Shown: positions 1 to 9,449 of the stretch, one piece after another
Position numbering within the stretch: the stretch's first letter is position 1
Layout of the letters: each line of letters begins with the position of its first letter
Translations under genes and position numbers: made by a program
Notes under the pieces: generated by a model
Databases searched by the model: none
Told to the model about the DNA's origin: nothing
What the model saw: the letters and a program-made list of their open reading frames with translations, nothing else
Assembly (NCBI GenBank): GCA_011620695.1
Contig: WOYT01000087.1
Coordinates: 1-34,012, forward strand
DNA length: 34,012 bases
From: Proteiniphilum sp.
GTDB lineage: Bacteria; Bacteroidota; Bacteroidia; Bacteroidales; Dysgonomonadaceae
Direction of reading: 5' to 3'

Positions 1-172
1 TGTCGTAGATCAGTCCGTCGGCTTCATCGGCATGCTCATACCGGAAGAAGCGCCACTGTTCATTCAATGAGATCTTATCCCGGGGTGAGAGCACGTCATC
101 TCGTTGTACGCTGCAGGATAGCATCATACATAAAAAGAGTGTTACACCAAATAGGGTGGAATATTGAATCAT
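1..172 (-). CDS. Glycoside hydrolase family 2 protein, N-terminal part only (beta-galactosidase-like)
   Basis: Partial gene: the start codon is at 172 and the frame stays open to the window edge, giving about 57 residues. The protein begins with a hydrophobic signal segment ending at a possible lipidation Cys (Cys20, context MLSC). It continues with a stretch containing SLNEQWRFF and HADEADGLIYD. The LNxxWRF pattern followed by an acidic stretch is how the sugar-binding domain of many Bacteroidetes GH2 enzymes starts. GH2 enzymes remove beta-linked galactose, or glucuronic acid or mannose in other members, from oligosaccharides in the periplasm or at the surface. The gene begins 13 bases after the stop of the small secreted protein, so it is probably in the same transcript. 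No catalytic residue lies in the window, so the subfamily and substrate are inferred only. Confidence 0.6.
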   Translation of the reverse strand, partial: MIQYSTLFGVTLFLCMMLSCSVQRDDVLSPRDKISLNEQWRFFRYEHADEADGLIYD

Positions 173-185
173 TTTCTTGATTATA

Positions 186-383
186 TTAATTGCCACCAAT
201 CAAAATCGAAAAGGTCTTTTTCTCCCCTGAAGACAAAAAAGAGACCGGTTCCCCATCTTCCACAATTCTCGGACCACGCAGATTCGCTGCATCGGAATCC
301 TGTGCAGAGATTGCGGCCGGCATGCAGGTTCCCATCAGGAACAGTGCCATGAATAATCGAATAGTATTGCAAATTCTCTTCAT
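186..383 (-). CDS. Small secreted protein of 65 residues, function unknown
   Basis: The first 27 or so residues form a clear signal peptide (positive start, hydrophobic core, cleavage likely after ISA). The mature part is only about 38 residues, contains LRGPRIVEDGEPVSF and GEKKTFSIL, and ends ILIGGN. I do not recognise a family. The mature part reads like the last beta strands of a larger glycosidase or binding domain, so the gene may be a deletion derivative that kept only its signal peptide and tail; this is inference. Its stop lies 13 bases before the GH2 start, which suggests co-transcription. A longer overlapping reading from 492 in another frame has no signal peptide and looks like a shadow. 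Confidence 0.45.
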   Translation of the reverse strand: MKRICNTIRLFMALFLMGTCMPAAISAQDSDAANLRGPRIVEDGEPVSFLSSGEKKTFSILIGGN

Positions 384-772
384 ATTTTTCTCTCTTAATA
401 GGTAGGATCACCTGTTTAATCATCTTTTTCCCAATTCGTTGATGTTCAACTCGATCGCACTGTGCTGATCGCGTGTTTTTCGCATAGTTCAACAGGGTTT
501 GAATGATGTCCGGAAATATCCTCTCCAGGATGATTTAATAAATTATTGGTTGGCTCTAAATTAGTTATAATTCTACTTGACCAAATTATTTAAGAACTTT
601 TTAACCTTTTTGCCAGTGATCCGTTGTTCAGGGGAATATGAGATGGGACATTCCTCACTTTCTTGAATGCGATCCTCTTCGGTAATCTTCCCTATGAAAG
701 GTAAAGGTGGAAACCATAAAAGAGGCTGCATACGGCATGGGAAGTCACAATCAGCTACTTGCTACAAACGGT
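384..772. other. 389-base gap between GH9 and the small secreted protein
   Basis: This is the longest stretch without a confident gene. It is AT-rich near 530-610. I found no promoter matching the Bacteroidetes TAnnTTTG element and no strong terminator hairpin. It holds one 52-codon reading frame on the minus strand (573-731), listed separately. The gap may separate two transcripts, because other gaps in block B are much shorter (65 to 136 bases). Confidence 0.5.
573..731 (-). CDS. Possible small ORF of 52 residues, unknown
   Basis: A minus-strand frame starts at ATG 731 and stops at 573-575. The second half is rich in Glu, Lys and Asn (for example ITEEDRIQESEECPISYSPE and KKVKKFLNNL), which looks more like real protein than random translation. 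It has no signal peptide and no recognised domain. The frame is open a little upstream of the ATG too, back to a stop about 16 codons earlier, so it could be the tail of a decayed gene. There is no clear ribosome-binding site. Support is weak. Confidence 0.25.
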   Translation of the reverse strand: MQPLLWFPPLPFIGKITEEDRIQESEECPISYSPEQRITGKKVKKFLNNLVK

Positions 773-3307
773 TTATTTCTTTACCATGTCGTTAAACGCC
801 GATCCAAAGATCAGGTACCCGGTATTACCTGCAATGGTACCCTCATTCTGACCCCATAGGAAGGGCCAGTCGTCGTAATTTTCGAAGTGATCCGGCTTAC
901 GGAAGAGGATGCCCGGTGCCATGTTTCCCGGGATGAAGGAGAAGTCGGCCCTGTTATTGCCGTAGAAGACCGCTTTGGGGCGTGTGGCACCCAGGGTGGC
1001 CACCAGCGAATAGTTGTGATAGGGATGACATCCGTAGAGCCAGCTGGTAACTTTGAATGCATGGTTCGCATCGATCAGATCAGGGAAATACTTATTGGCA
1101 AAGCAAATGGTGGTGCCGAAGTTGACCACAGCTCCCCCGCCGGCCCAGTTCGCCAATCCGATGGGCAGTCCGTAGGGATTGTCATGTTCCAGCTCTTCGA
1201 TATAGTCTTTGTATTGTAACACGTAGGGTCGCAGTTTTTCTTTGTAGGATGCGTCGAGGTGTGGAATGGCGTGCAAAGCTGTCAGAATGTTGAAAGTCAC
1301 ATTCCGCTCCAGTGCCGGCCAGAGCAGTTCCTGAAATCGGTCGAGATAGGATTTCTCACCGGTGGAGATGTAGAGTTGCAGATAGGTGGCGATATCACCG
1401 GATTCAAAACCCCGTCCCTCCTGCCGGGAGGGTCTGTCGGCAAGCAGCTCCGTTGCCTCTTTCAACAGTCTCTTGGATTGCTGTAATGCTCTCTCCGACA
1501 GGTCGTCGTTATATCCCCTGAGAGCCCTGCTGGCAGCGGCGAACATGGTTGCTGCCCTAAGGTCGAGTCCCGGATTTCGGCTGGTGAATGCCCACATATC
1601 ATCCTTCACACCACTCGACCGGCCGTCGGCAGCCACCTCGAAGGGGCCTAGCTCAGGGTTATAGGGCAGACCGTCGGTGATGGATGCAGCATCGCCCAGG
1701 TGATGGTAATTGTCGAGTACTGAATTTGTAAGTGCTTGTGCCATATGGCCGATGATTTCCGCCTGTGCCAGCAGTTGCATGGTACCGTGCTCAATGAACT
1801 GCAGCATATCGGGTGTTCCGTCCGGACGATGTAGATCCACATAACGTTGTGTGTGATTGACAAAGGTTTGATCGCGCGTCGGTTTAAAATACTCCCATAT
1901 CTGTACGAAGTTCTGCACCACGTTGATGTTCGATCCCGTTTCGATATCAAAATCACCCGCATCGAAGAACCCCCCTACGTTCAACCCGGGAATCAGCTCC
2001 AGCGCCTTGTATTTCGTATCGGTGGTGGGTCCCTGCCAGTGCAGGTCGAAATGATCGGTGTTGGGCGGTGCCTGTCGGTACCCCTCCTTGAAAGGCTCCC
2101 CGTGCCACACCCTGTAGGCTTCGTTCACATACATGTGATTCATGTGTATCGGGATCCAGATATCGCTGGTGGCATCGGTGATCTTGTCGTAGACATTCTC
2201 TTCGATGATAAAGTTATTGGTGATGCAGTCGCCGTACTGGATATAGTATATCCCCGGGGTGTTGACCGGGCTAAAATCGAACTTCACATAGTGATACTTG
2301 AAATAGTCGCCCCAGGAAGTGATTTTGCCGTTGAACACCTCTGTCGCATTGCCATCCTCACCAATCTTATAGATTGAAGCCGTCTCGAGTGGTTTGTCTT
2401 TCTTGTCCAGCTCAATGACCGACACCTTGGGCTGCGAAGGTAGATAACCTACCTGTGAGAAGCCGATATTGGGTTCTCTCACCCATCCTTTAACAGCGTT
2501 GGGTTCCACTGTCCAGGTCAGCACCCTACCTGTTTTGCCAGCGGGAAGGAGGCTGCGGAGCACAAACCATCCATTCTGAGCCAGTATGCGCCCATCGTAC
2601 AGCATAAGGTTGGCATCGTGCGAGGTGATCTTCACCATTCTTTCGGCCGCATCGGGAGCCAGTAGCATAGAGCGACCTGTTTCGAGCGGAAGGGGGTCGA
2701 TGAACCGGCCGGTACCCCGGTCGTCTGAGGTGACATATCCCTTGAATTGTTTTGGCTTTTCACTGTTGGGGCGGGTTACCGTGTTTCCCACCGCGTATCG
2801 TGGGAAGCGGTTGAAACGCCCGTCCATCAGGTAGGCCTTTCCCCAGTATTGAGAGGGGAGGAACTCCAGGTTGAATCCGGCCTTTCCCACCAGCTCATCG
2901 GGAAGGGGTTCATCGAGCCAGACAGATATCTCCACCCCTTTGCCTTTTGCCGTAACCACCACGCGCGATTCGAAATCGTAATCATCATACCGCAACAGCG
3001 ATTCAATGGTTTTGGTAGCACGGTCTACTGTCCGGGTGGGTATTTCCGGCACAAGGTCCCACTGTTCCGGTGTGTTGGAGAGACGTACTGCGCCACCCTG
3101 TGCTGTCCGCACGCCATGGTGGATTAGTTCGATGCCGGCATTTTTCTCGTCGTTGAAGCCACCGGTAAAGAGATTGCTGTATACCAGCACATTGACGCCC
3201 TGTCGTTCGAAATATTCCAGGTCATTAAGGATGAGGTCCTGTGATTTAGCTTGATTGATTGTAGCGAATAAAAGCAATTGAAAGAATAAAAGAGTCGATC
3301 GTTTCAT
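773..3307 (-). CDS. Glycoside hydrolase family 9 enzyme with extra N-terminal region (endo-glucanase-like)
   Basis: An 844-residue exported protein with a signal peptide at 1-22. Residues about 25-280 form a long N-terminal region with no name I can give; about 285-370 is the Ig-like domain that often precedes GH9 (FSQVGYLP to IYYIQYGD); the rest is the GH9 (alpha/alpha)6 catalytic domain. The family signature appears as FFDAGDFD, with catalytic-base aspartates D449 and D452. Near the end, NEGTIAGN carries the expected catalytic acid E822. GH9 enzymes are inverting and cut beta-1,4-glucans, sometimes mixed-linkage glucan or xyloglucan; the actual substrate here is not clear because the neighbours point to xylan. 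It sits 87 bases after the GH97 stop, in the same direction, so it is probably co-transcribed. The lack of a lipobox suggests a periplasmic location. Confidence 0.85.
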   Translation of the reverse strand: MKRSTLLFFQLLLFATINQAKSQDLILNDLEYFERQGVNVLVYSNLFTGGFNDEKNAGIELIHHGVRTAQGGAVRLSNTPEQWDLVPEIPTRTVDRATKTIESLLRYDDYDFESRVVVTAKGKGVEISVWLDEPLPDELVGKAGFNLEFLPSQYWGKAYLMDGRFNRFPRYAVGNTVTRPNSEKPKQFKGYVTSDDRGTGRFIDPLPLETGRSMLLAPDAAERMVKITSHDANLMLYDGRILAQNGWFVLRSLLPAGKTGRVLTWTVEPNAVKGWVREPNIGFSQVGYLPSQPKVSVIELDKKDKPLETASIYKIGEDGNATEVFNGKITSWGDYFKYHYVKFDFSPVNTPGIYYIQYGDCITNNFIIEENVYDKITDATSDIWIPIHMNHMYVNEAYRVWHGEPFKEGYRQAPPNTDHFDLHWQGPTTDTKYKALELIPGLNVGGFFDAGDFDIETGSNINVVQNFVQIWEYFKPTRDQTFVNHTQRYVDLHRPDGTPDMLQFIEHGTMQLLAQAEIIGHMAQALTNSVLDNYHHLGDAASITDGLPYNPELGPFEVAADGRSSGVKDDMWAFTSRNPGLDLRAATMFAAASRALRGYNDDLSERALQQSKRLLKEATELLADRPSRQEGRGFESGDIATYLQLYISTGEKSYLDRFQELLWPALERNVTFNILTALHAIPHLDASYKEKLRPYVLQYKDYIEELEHDNPYGLPIGLANWAGGGAVVNFGTTICFANKYFPDLIDANHAFKVTSWLYGCHPYHNYSLVATLGATRPKAVFYGNNRADFSFIPGNMAPGILFRKPDHFENYDDWPFLWGQNEGTIAGNTGYLIFGSAFNDMVKK

Positions 3308-3394
3308 GGGAATTTTTTTTTTAATCAGATATCATTGTGTCTCCTGGTTGTGAAGAGCATAACTATTCCGGATAAATGAAAGCGGGGCTATTTC

Positions 3395-5341
3395 CTAATG
3401 TTTAATGACAAAACCACCCCTGGGCTGGAGCGTGACGGTCACTTTGCCGTTTCTCTTGATCCTGTTGTCGGTGACGAGTGGCATTCTCTCGCTGTTGTCG
3501 GAGTAGATGGTCACTTTCTCCCCGGCCACCATGGGCAGGTTCAGTTCCAGTTCCAGTGGCTCCTCCATGGCATTCACACCGGCAATGTACCACTGCTCCC
3601 CATGGCGGCGGGCTATGACCGAATATTTACCCGGGTAGCCGTCGATATACAATGTCTCATCCCAGGTGGTGGGGATCTCCTTCATGAAATTGATCAGGAA
3701 TGCAGGTGCATCGGTCAGGTTGTTGGGGGTGAGCGCAAACATCTGCACCGAATTTTGAAAGAGGATGCCGGTCGCAATCTGAAACACGTCGCTGGTGAGA
3801 CGTGTTTGCCCCCTGCTGTTTCCCCGGTTGAGGAATTTATTCATGAAGACTCCTCCGAATTCCATGCTGGCCACGCTGTTGCGGATAAAGGGATGCAGGG
3901 TGGCGTAGAAAGCCTCATTCTCCCGCACATCCTGTGAGAAGATCAGCATCTCGGAGGCAAGCACCGCCTCGCTGCCCACATAGTTGGGGTACATCCGTTC
4001 CCATCCGCGTGGCAGTGTGCATCCGTGGAAAATAATCATCAACCCGTAGTCATTGGCATCGGAGAGAATATCTTCGTACAAGCGCATGGTCTCCTGTTTG
4101 TCCCCACCGAAGAAATCCACTTTCAGTCCTTTGACGCCAACCTTTTTCAGCCATTTCATCTCCTCTTTCCTGGCGATCGAGGTGTGCATTCTGTTCCTGG
4201 GTCCCTGAGGTGCATCATTGAATCCTCCGTTGGAGTTGTACCAGAGGAAGACATCCACACCCTTTTCGTGGGCATAACCGATCAGCTCCTCCATTCTCTC
4301 ATAGCCGATGTTGGAATCCCACAGGGCATCGATCAGGATATATTCGTATCCCATCTCAGCGGCCAGGTCGATGTACTTCACCTGGTCCTCCCAGTTCATG
4401 CTTTGGTCCTGCCAGACGATCCAGCTCCAGGTGCCCCGCCCATATTGGTACTCCTGCGACGCTTCGTAGAGCGGCTCCACCAGGTCGAACGGGATGGTGG
4501 TCTCCACGATCGGTTTCAGGCTGCTGCCCACCGTGATGGTCCGCCAGGGGGTGACACCGGGAAGTGAGAGTTGCACACCACTGCTACCGAAACCGTTGTT
4601 CTGCCGTATGTCAGGATATGCCACCCGGTAGAGCCCCTCTTTTGTGCCATCGCTCAGGTGAGAAGCGCAGTACTGACTGGTCACCCTGGTTTCGGAGATC
4701 AATGCCCATCCGTCGTTGCCTATGCGGAAGAGGCCTGGGAAGACATATCCCAAGTTGCCATAGGTTGGTTTTCCCACCGGTTCATCATTGGTATAGCCGC
4801 TTTCATAGCTTGGTGAGGTTCTGGCAAAGCCACCCATGGCCCCCATCATCGGTGAGAGAAAGGTAGTGGTGAATTCCGGAAAATTGAAGCCGGTTGTTTC
4901 CTTTTCCACCACGCAGGCTCTTCTTTCGCCCCATTGCGGGAGCTCATAACGGAACGCCACGTCGTTGTTACTCACCTGGAAAACAATCTCCAGTCCTCTC
5001 TGTCTGGTATCTTCGAAAGAGCAGATCAACCTGTTGGCCTCATAGTGGACCGACGACCGCTTGATTTTTTCCTGGGTGTAGCTTTTATCCACAGTTGAGG
5101 TTAAAAAGTCTTTGATTATCAGGTTCTTGCTGAAATCTCCCTCGTTGGTGATAATACCCAGTGGCGATTGTTCCAGGATGGTTTTGCCTGCATACTTCAC
5201 GGAATATTGGGGTTGCCCCTCCTCGAGGTAGAGCTGTAGCTTCAGCTGACCATCAGGACTGGATACCGTGGCAATTTGTGCAAACAGGATATTTGTGAAG
5301 AAAGCGAAAAGAATAGAGGGTGTAAGAAATAGATGCTTCAT
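3395..5341 (-). CDS. Glycoside hydrolase family 97, probable alpha-galactosidase
   Basis: A 648-residue exported protein with a signal peptide at 1-21. Residues about 25-280 match the N-terminal beta-sandwich of GH97, about 290-560 the TIM barrel (YEYILIDALWDS, VFLWYNSNGG, GLKVDFFGGD), and the end a C-terminal beta domain finishing LQPRGGFVIKH. The length fits the family. GH97 contains inverting alpha-glucosidases (SusB type) and retaining alpha-galactosidases. The retaining group has an Asp nucleophile at the end of a barrel strand, and D409 in KVDF fits that place; E458 in NYVGSEAV is a candidate acid/base. I therefore favour a retaining alpha-galactosidase that removes alpha-galactosyl side groups in the periplasm. 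It lies 65 bases after GH43-CBM6 and 87 before GH9. Confidence 0.85.
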   Translation of the reverse strand: MKHLFLTPSILFAFFTNILFAQIATVSSPDGQLKLQLYLEEGQPQYSVKYAGKTILEQSPLGIITNEGDFSKNLIIKDFLTSTVDKSYTQEKIKRSSVHYEANRLICSFEDTRQRGLEIVFQVSNNDVAFRYELPQWGERRACVVEKETTGFNFPEFTTTFLSPMMGAMGGFARTSPSYESGYTNDEPVGKPTYGNLGYVFPGLFRIGNDGWALISETRVTSQYCASHLSDGTKEGLYRVAYPDIRQNNGFGSSGVQLSLPGVTPWRTITVGSSLKPIVETTIPFDLVEPLYEASQEYQYGRGTWSWIVWQDQSMNWEDQVKYIDLAAEMGYEYILIDALWDSNIGYERMEELIGYAHEKGVDVFLWYNSNGGFNDAPQGPRNRMHTSIARKEEMKWLKKVGVKGLKVDFFGGDKQETMRLYEDILSDANDYGLMIIFHGCTLPRGWERMYPNYVGSEAVLASEMLIFSQDVRENEAFYATLHPFIRNSVASMEFGGVFMNKFLNRGNSRGQTRLTSDVFQIATGILFQNSVQMFALTPNNLTDAPAFLINFMKEIPTTWDETLYIDGYPGKYSVIARRHGEQWYIAGVNAMEEPLELELNLPMVAGEKVTIYSDNSERMPLVTDNRIKRNGKVTVTLQPRGGFVIKH

Positions 5342-5406
5342 TGTTATTTTGATTTCATATTTTTAGTGATGGTCGTTCATTCGATGATTGTCAGGTGATA
5401 ATTCCA

Positions 5407-6798
5407 TTATTCAGAGAACATCCAGTAATCGAAGTACATCAGGTGGCTTTTCGGGTTTCCCCTGACGACGAAGTAGAGATCGTGCAGACCGGTGATATTG
5501 GGCAGATCAGCCGATATCAGAGCCCAGCGGTCGCTACCCCCGGTACGGGGAATGCGCATAGAGGCAATCTTCTCACCCTCCTTGCTTCCGAGCCTCACCT
5601 CCAGGGTGACGGGATTATTGTGTGTGGTGCCTACACGGGCGGTAAATTTTATGGCTCCCTTCTCCCGGAAATCGACATCGCGTACTTTGATATAGCTGCC
5701 GTCCCGATTGGCCGTCACAAATACTCCCACCTGGTCGTTTTGTGATGACTTGAACCCTTCTGAGAATGCGATGGTCTCGGCTTGGTTCAAAACAAAGGGA
5801 TTCAGTGTGGCCAATCCTTTCCTGATCCCCTCGGTCATGTTCAGTTGCGGGATGGATCCGTCGGGATTAAAATTGAGTTCTTCCACCGCCACAGAGCGGG
5901 TAAAGCCACCACCGCCCGGCAGAGCACCGTTGTGGTAGAAGAAGTAGGTCTGCCCGCGGAAGTCGATTACCCCGGGATGATTGGTAAATGCTCTTCCCTG
6001 GGCCGGCATCACCACTCCCCCATACTTCCAGGGTCCTTCCGGGCTCTGGCTGGTGGAGTAACCGATATGTTCCGGAAGGGGACCTCCCGGCCAGAAGAGG
6101 TAGTAGAGGTCGTTTCTCTTATAGAGCCAGGGACCCTCCTCGTAGAGCGTGCTACGCTGCGGGTCTCCTTCTCTTTTGCCGAACGACTCCTCGGTAAGGG
6201 GTACCTTCACGATATCTCCTTCGTAGGAGATCATATTATCGTTCAGCTTCACGTAGTAGAGATTGGGATTTCCCCAGTAGAGGTAGGCCTGACCGTCGTC
6301 GTCGATAAAGACGGTGGGGTCGATATCTCCCCAGTCGGTTTGTGCCAGCGGCTTTCCCAGCGGGTCATAAAACGGTCCCAGGGGACTGTCTGCCACCGCC
6401 ACGCCAATGGCACTCCGGTTGTTCTCTCTTGAGATTACGGGAACATAGAGATAAAATTTGCCATCTCTCTCGATACACTGCGCTGCCCAGGCATCGCCCT
6501 TGGCCCACTTGAAATCGGTATAGGAGAGCATTACCCCATGATCGGTCCAGTTCACCATGTCGTTGGTGGAGTAGAGCCGCCAGTCGTCCATGGTGAACCA
6601 TGTGGAACCGTCGGCATCATGGGTGGTATAGAGGTAGAGCCGGTCGTTCCACACCATGGGGGCCGGGTCGGCGGTATACATTGTCTGGACGATGGGGTTT
6701 TGTGCAAACGCTGCACCTCCCATTGTCAATCTCATCCATGTCATCAGCATGATGACAACGGTACCCTTTGTGGGAATCGGTCGGATATTCATTTGCAT
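5407..6798 (-). CDS. GH43 with C-terminal CBM6, arabinofuranosidase or beta-xylosidase
   Basis: A 463-residue exported protein. A five-bladed beta-propeller GH43 domain covers about 35-320, and a CBM6-type beta-sandwich about 340-463 (from [10 protein letters not shown] to [11 protein letters not shown]). The three GH43 acidic residues are visible: base D44 in YTADPAP, pKa modulator D160 in WGDIDPTVF, and acid E221 in YEEGPW. The motif style with a CBM6 resembles enzymes that remove L-arabinofuranose from arabinoxylan, but beta-xylosidase cannot be excluded. The start is either Met1 or Met3 (MQMN); a hydrophobic segment ending in GGAAFAQ serves as signal peptide in both cases. It lies 136 bases after GH31 and 65 before GH97. 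Confidence 0.88.
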   Translation of the reverse strand: MQMNIRPIPTKGTVVIMLMTWMRLTMGGAAFAQNPIVQTMYTADPAPMVWNDRLYLYTTHDADGSTWFTMDDWRLYSTNDMVNWTDHGVMLSYTDFKWAKGDAWAAQCIERDGKFYLYVPVISRENNRSAIGVAVADSPLGPFYDPLGKPLAQTDWGDIDPTVFIDDDGQAYLYWGNPNLYYVKLNDNMISYEGDIVKVPLTEESFGKREGDPQRSTLYEEGPWLYKRNDLYYLFWPGGPLPEHIGYSTSQSPEGPWKYGGVVMPAQGRAFTNHPGVIDFRGQTYFFYHNGALPGGGGFTRSVAVEELNFNPDGSIPQLNMTEGIRKGLATLNPFVLNQAETIAFSEGFKSSQNDQVGVFVTANRDGSYIKVRDVDFREKGAIKFTARVGTTHNNPVTLEVRLGSKEGEKIASMRIPRTGGSDRWALISADLPNITGLHDLYFVVRGNPKSHLMYFDYWMFSE

Positions 6799-6934
6799 TT
6801 TATGTTAGCTTATGGGTATATATTTTTTTCATTCTTGTTATCTTCATGATTGGGCAGTTGTTTCCATTCTAATGCAGGTAGATTTATTGAAAGAGCAACT
6901 GAGCAAAATCCATAAAAATTTTCTGTTCATGATG

Positions 6935-9346
6935 TCATAGTTTCAGGGTTATTTTTTCCCCGGTATAGACCACTTTTCTATCGCTTTTTTGATCCAGGTT
7001 CATCCCTTTTCCTTTTTCCTGTGAAACCAGTGTGATATGAAAGGTGCGTTCCTGTAGCATGCCGGGGAACTCTCCTTCGCGTGCCCCGATGGTTAGCCTT
7101 CTCCTCTTGTCATCCCAGTTGAAAGAGATGGTGGAAAAGAGCCCTTTCTCATAATTGTAGTTGTCATTCTCATCCTCGTAAAGGGTGAAGGAGCCGTTGG
7201 CACCGGGGTAAACCCTTATTTCCAGATTATCCCAAGGTTTCTCCTCAGCATACTGCAACTCCGGACCGATGGGAAGGATGGAGCCGCTCTTCACATAGAG
7301 GGGTATGATATCAATGGGTGTCTCACGCCGGATAGTCTGCCCGCCATTGAGCAGTTCGCCTGACCAGAAGTCGACCCACTTTGCACCTGACGGCAGGTAG
7401 AGCTCCCGGCTGCCGGTGACGGAGTAATCCTCCCGGTTTTCCCGGGTGTACATCGACTCGGTCACCGGAGCCACCAGCAGCGATCTGCCGAACAGGTACT
7501 GATCATTGATATCCAGTACCTTTCTGTCATCTGCAAAGTCCATCATCAACGCCCTCATCATACTGGATCGGTTGTGTGTCACATCCCACGAAGTGGAATA
7601 GATGTATGGCAGCAGCCGGTAGCGCAAACGGATAAATTTTTCAATGGCATCATACTGTTTCTCGCCTTTCTGTCCAAACTGCCAGATCTCACGGGGCGCA
7701 TCGGCACCATGGGAACGCATCATGGGTGAGAAAGCACCGAACTGCAGCCAACGCACGTAGAGTTCCCGGTATTCAGTGTCCTGCAGCTTCCGGGGGAAAT
7801 TCCAAAGGAAGAATCCGCCGATATCGCTGTTGTAATGGGGGATGCCGCAAAGGGTCAGGTTGAGTCCCCCCGATATCTGATTACGGAGGGCATCCCAGGA
7901 TGCGACAACATCGCCCGACCAGACGTTGGCACCGTAACGCTGTTGCCCCGCGAAGGCAGAGCGGGTGAGGATGAATACCCGTTTGTCGCTCATTACCTTG
8001 CGTTGGTTGGTGTAGACCCCACCTACGGTCATCAGCGGATAGGCATTGCGCACCTTTCGGAAGGAGCCCAGATAGGTCTGGTTGTCAAAATCTTCAGGCT
8101 TCCAGTCGAGGTGGTCTGGCTCGGTAGAGTCCATCCACCAGCCATCCATGCCCAGGGATAGCAAGCCGCTGTTCAGGTATTTCCAGTAGATTTCCCTCGC
8201 ACGGGGATGAAAGGCATCGTAAACCCTCACTCCAGAGGGATAGTCGGGGTTGGGCGGCCACTTTTCCGAGCCTGACTGGGGCCAGGTGATGAAGTCCATC
8301 AGCATGTTGTCCTCCTTCAGCTCCCTGTATTGCTTGGTCATGGGGCCGAATGATGACCAGATGGAGATGATCATATGCGCATGGAGGCGATGTACATCCT
8401 CAACCATCCTTGCCGGGTCATAGAACTCAGGATTGAGGAACTCCATGGCGTTCCAGAGGTAGTTATTACCCCAGTACTGCCAGTCCTGGATGATGCCGTC
8501 GAGTGGCACACCCAGCTCCCGGTATCTCCTGACCACACCCACCGTCTCATCCTGGCTCTTGTATCGCTCCTTGCTCTGCCAGTAGCCGTAGCTCCAGAGG
8601 GGGAACATAGGCACATCTCCTGTGAGTTCACGCATTGCGGCAACCACACCATCGGCGTCGCCCCCGTAGAGGAAGTAGTAATCGATGCCGTCACCCACCT
8701 CCGAAACGAAAGAGGTCTCCTCCGGTGAATCGGTGAACTGCGTGGGTGAGTAGTTGTCCCAGAAAAGGCCATATCCTTTCACCGACTGGAAGAAGGGAAT
8801 GTAATCATCGGTGTTGCCCTGGATCATGCGGAGGCTTGCGTTCCGTTGATTCATTTTCCCCTGTTGCTGGATCCCCAGCCCGTAGATCGCCTCATCCTCC
8901 TCCAGCAGAAAGGACTGACCCACGTTGTAGGTTGCACTTCCGGCATCGTTGAACGGGGTAAAGGTGCTTCCGGAGGGCTTTTCCGCCAGCAGCTGCTGTC
9001 CCTCCTTTGTGTGAAACAGTACCTGTCCGCTGATGCTGTTTACCTCTACGCTCATCATGTCGCTTGTGAGCGTGATCAGATCACCTTTCGTCCCGTATCT
9101 GAGAGCGCTCTTTTCAGCACTCTTGACCACCGAGAGGCTCTCCTTCACAAAATCGGTTCCGGTCGGCCATTTCAATATGCGTACGATGGTGGATGAGAAG
9201 AATTGTACTTCTATCGTGCTGTTGCCTGTGTTGATTTTGGCTCCTTTGTCAGTTTTCTGCCACTCATTGGCGTTGCCAGAAGGGTTAAAAAAGAATAGGA
9301 GTAGGAGCAATCCTGTCACTTTCCTGAAAGTTTCACAATGTTTCAT
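6935..9346 (-). CDS. Glycoside hydrolase family 31, probable alpha-xylosidase (first copy, no PA14)
   Basis: An 803-residue exported protein with a signal peptide in the first 27 residues. Order: N-terminal beta-sandwich (about 30-240), TIM barrel (about 245-590) and C-terminal beta domains including the DUF5110-type end. The nucleophile is D406 in WWMDSTEPD and the acid/base D479 in VWSGDV. A W-x-D-x-TEP active-site pattern is common in alpha-xylosidases. IIQDWQYWG (about 285-293) is also a typical GH31 substrate-pocket strand. The enzyme would remove alpha-linked xylose, or another alpha-linked sugar, from oligosaccharides. It lacks the PA14 insert present in the GH31 at 22983-25610, so the two may act on different linkages. 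It is the first gene of block B, 296 bases after the regulator. Confidence 0.87.
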   Translation of the reverse strand: MKHCETFRKVTGLLLLLFFFNPSGNANEWQKTDKGAKINTGNSTIEVQFFSSTIVRILKWPTGTDFVKESLSVVKSAEKSALRYGTKGDLITLTSDMMSVEVNSISGQVLFHTKEGQQLLAEKPSGSTFTPFNDAGSATYNVGQSFLLEEDEAIYGLGIQQQGKMNQRNASLRMIQGNTDDYIPFFQSVKGYGLFWDNYSPTQFTDSPEETSFVSEVGDGIDYYFLYGGDADGVVAAMRELTGDVPMFPLWSYGYWQSKERYKSQDETVGVVRRYRELGVPLDGIIQDWQYWGNNYLWNAMEFLNPEFYDPARMVEDVHRLHAHMIISIWSSFGPMTKQYRELKEDNMLMDFITWPQSGSEKWPPNPDYPSGVRVYDAFHPRAREIYWKYLNSGLLSLGMDGWWMDSTEPDHLDWKPEDFDNQTYLGSFRKVRNAYPLMTVGGVYTNQRKVMSDKRVFILTRSAFAGQQRYGANVWSGDVVASWDALRNQISGGLNLTLCGIPHYNSDIGGFFLWNFPRKLQDTEYRELYVRWLQFGAFSPMMRSHGADAPREIWQFGQKGEKQYDAIEKFIRLRYRLLPYIYSTSWDVTHNRSSMMRALMMDFADDRKVLDINDQYLFGRSLLVAPVTESMYTRENREDYSVTGSRELYLPSGAKWVDFWSGELLNGGQTIRRETPIDIIPLYVKSGSILPIGPELQYAEEKPWDNLEIRVYPGANGSFTLYEDENDNYNYEKGLFSTISFNWDDKRRRLTIGAREGEFPGMLQERTFHITLVSQEKGKGMNLDQKSDRKVVYTGEKITLKL

Positions 9347-9428
9347 TGTAATCTGTTTTTCTTTTTCTGGAAATCACCAGAGCCAGGTTTAGAATAGAAT
9401 ATTTTGCAGATCGCTTTATCTTTGTCAA

Positions 9429-9449
9429 GCCAGCTTTAATTATTCTGGC
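9429..9449 (-). terminator. Weak hairpin just after the orphan fragment
   Basis: GCCAG and CTGGC arms (9429-9433 and 9445-9449) enclose an AT-rich loop and lie over the stop codon of the 9440-9559 fragment on the minus strand. There is no long T-run after it, so a terminator role is doubtful. Confidence 0.2.

Noticed and set aside
9417-9424. TATCTTTG on the plus strand, a perfect -7 box
   Set aside because: No -33 element at the right distance and no plus-strand gene downstream; it would run antisense into the regulator gene.
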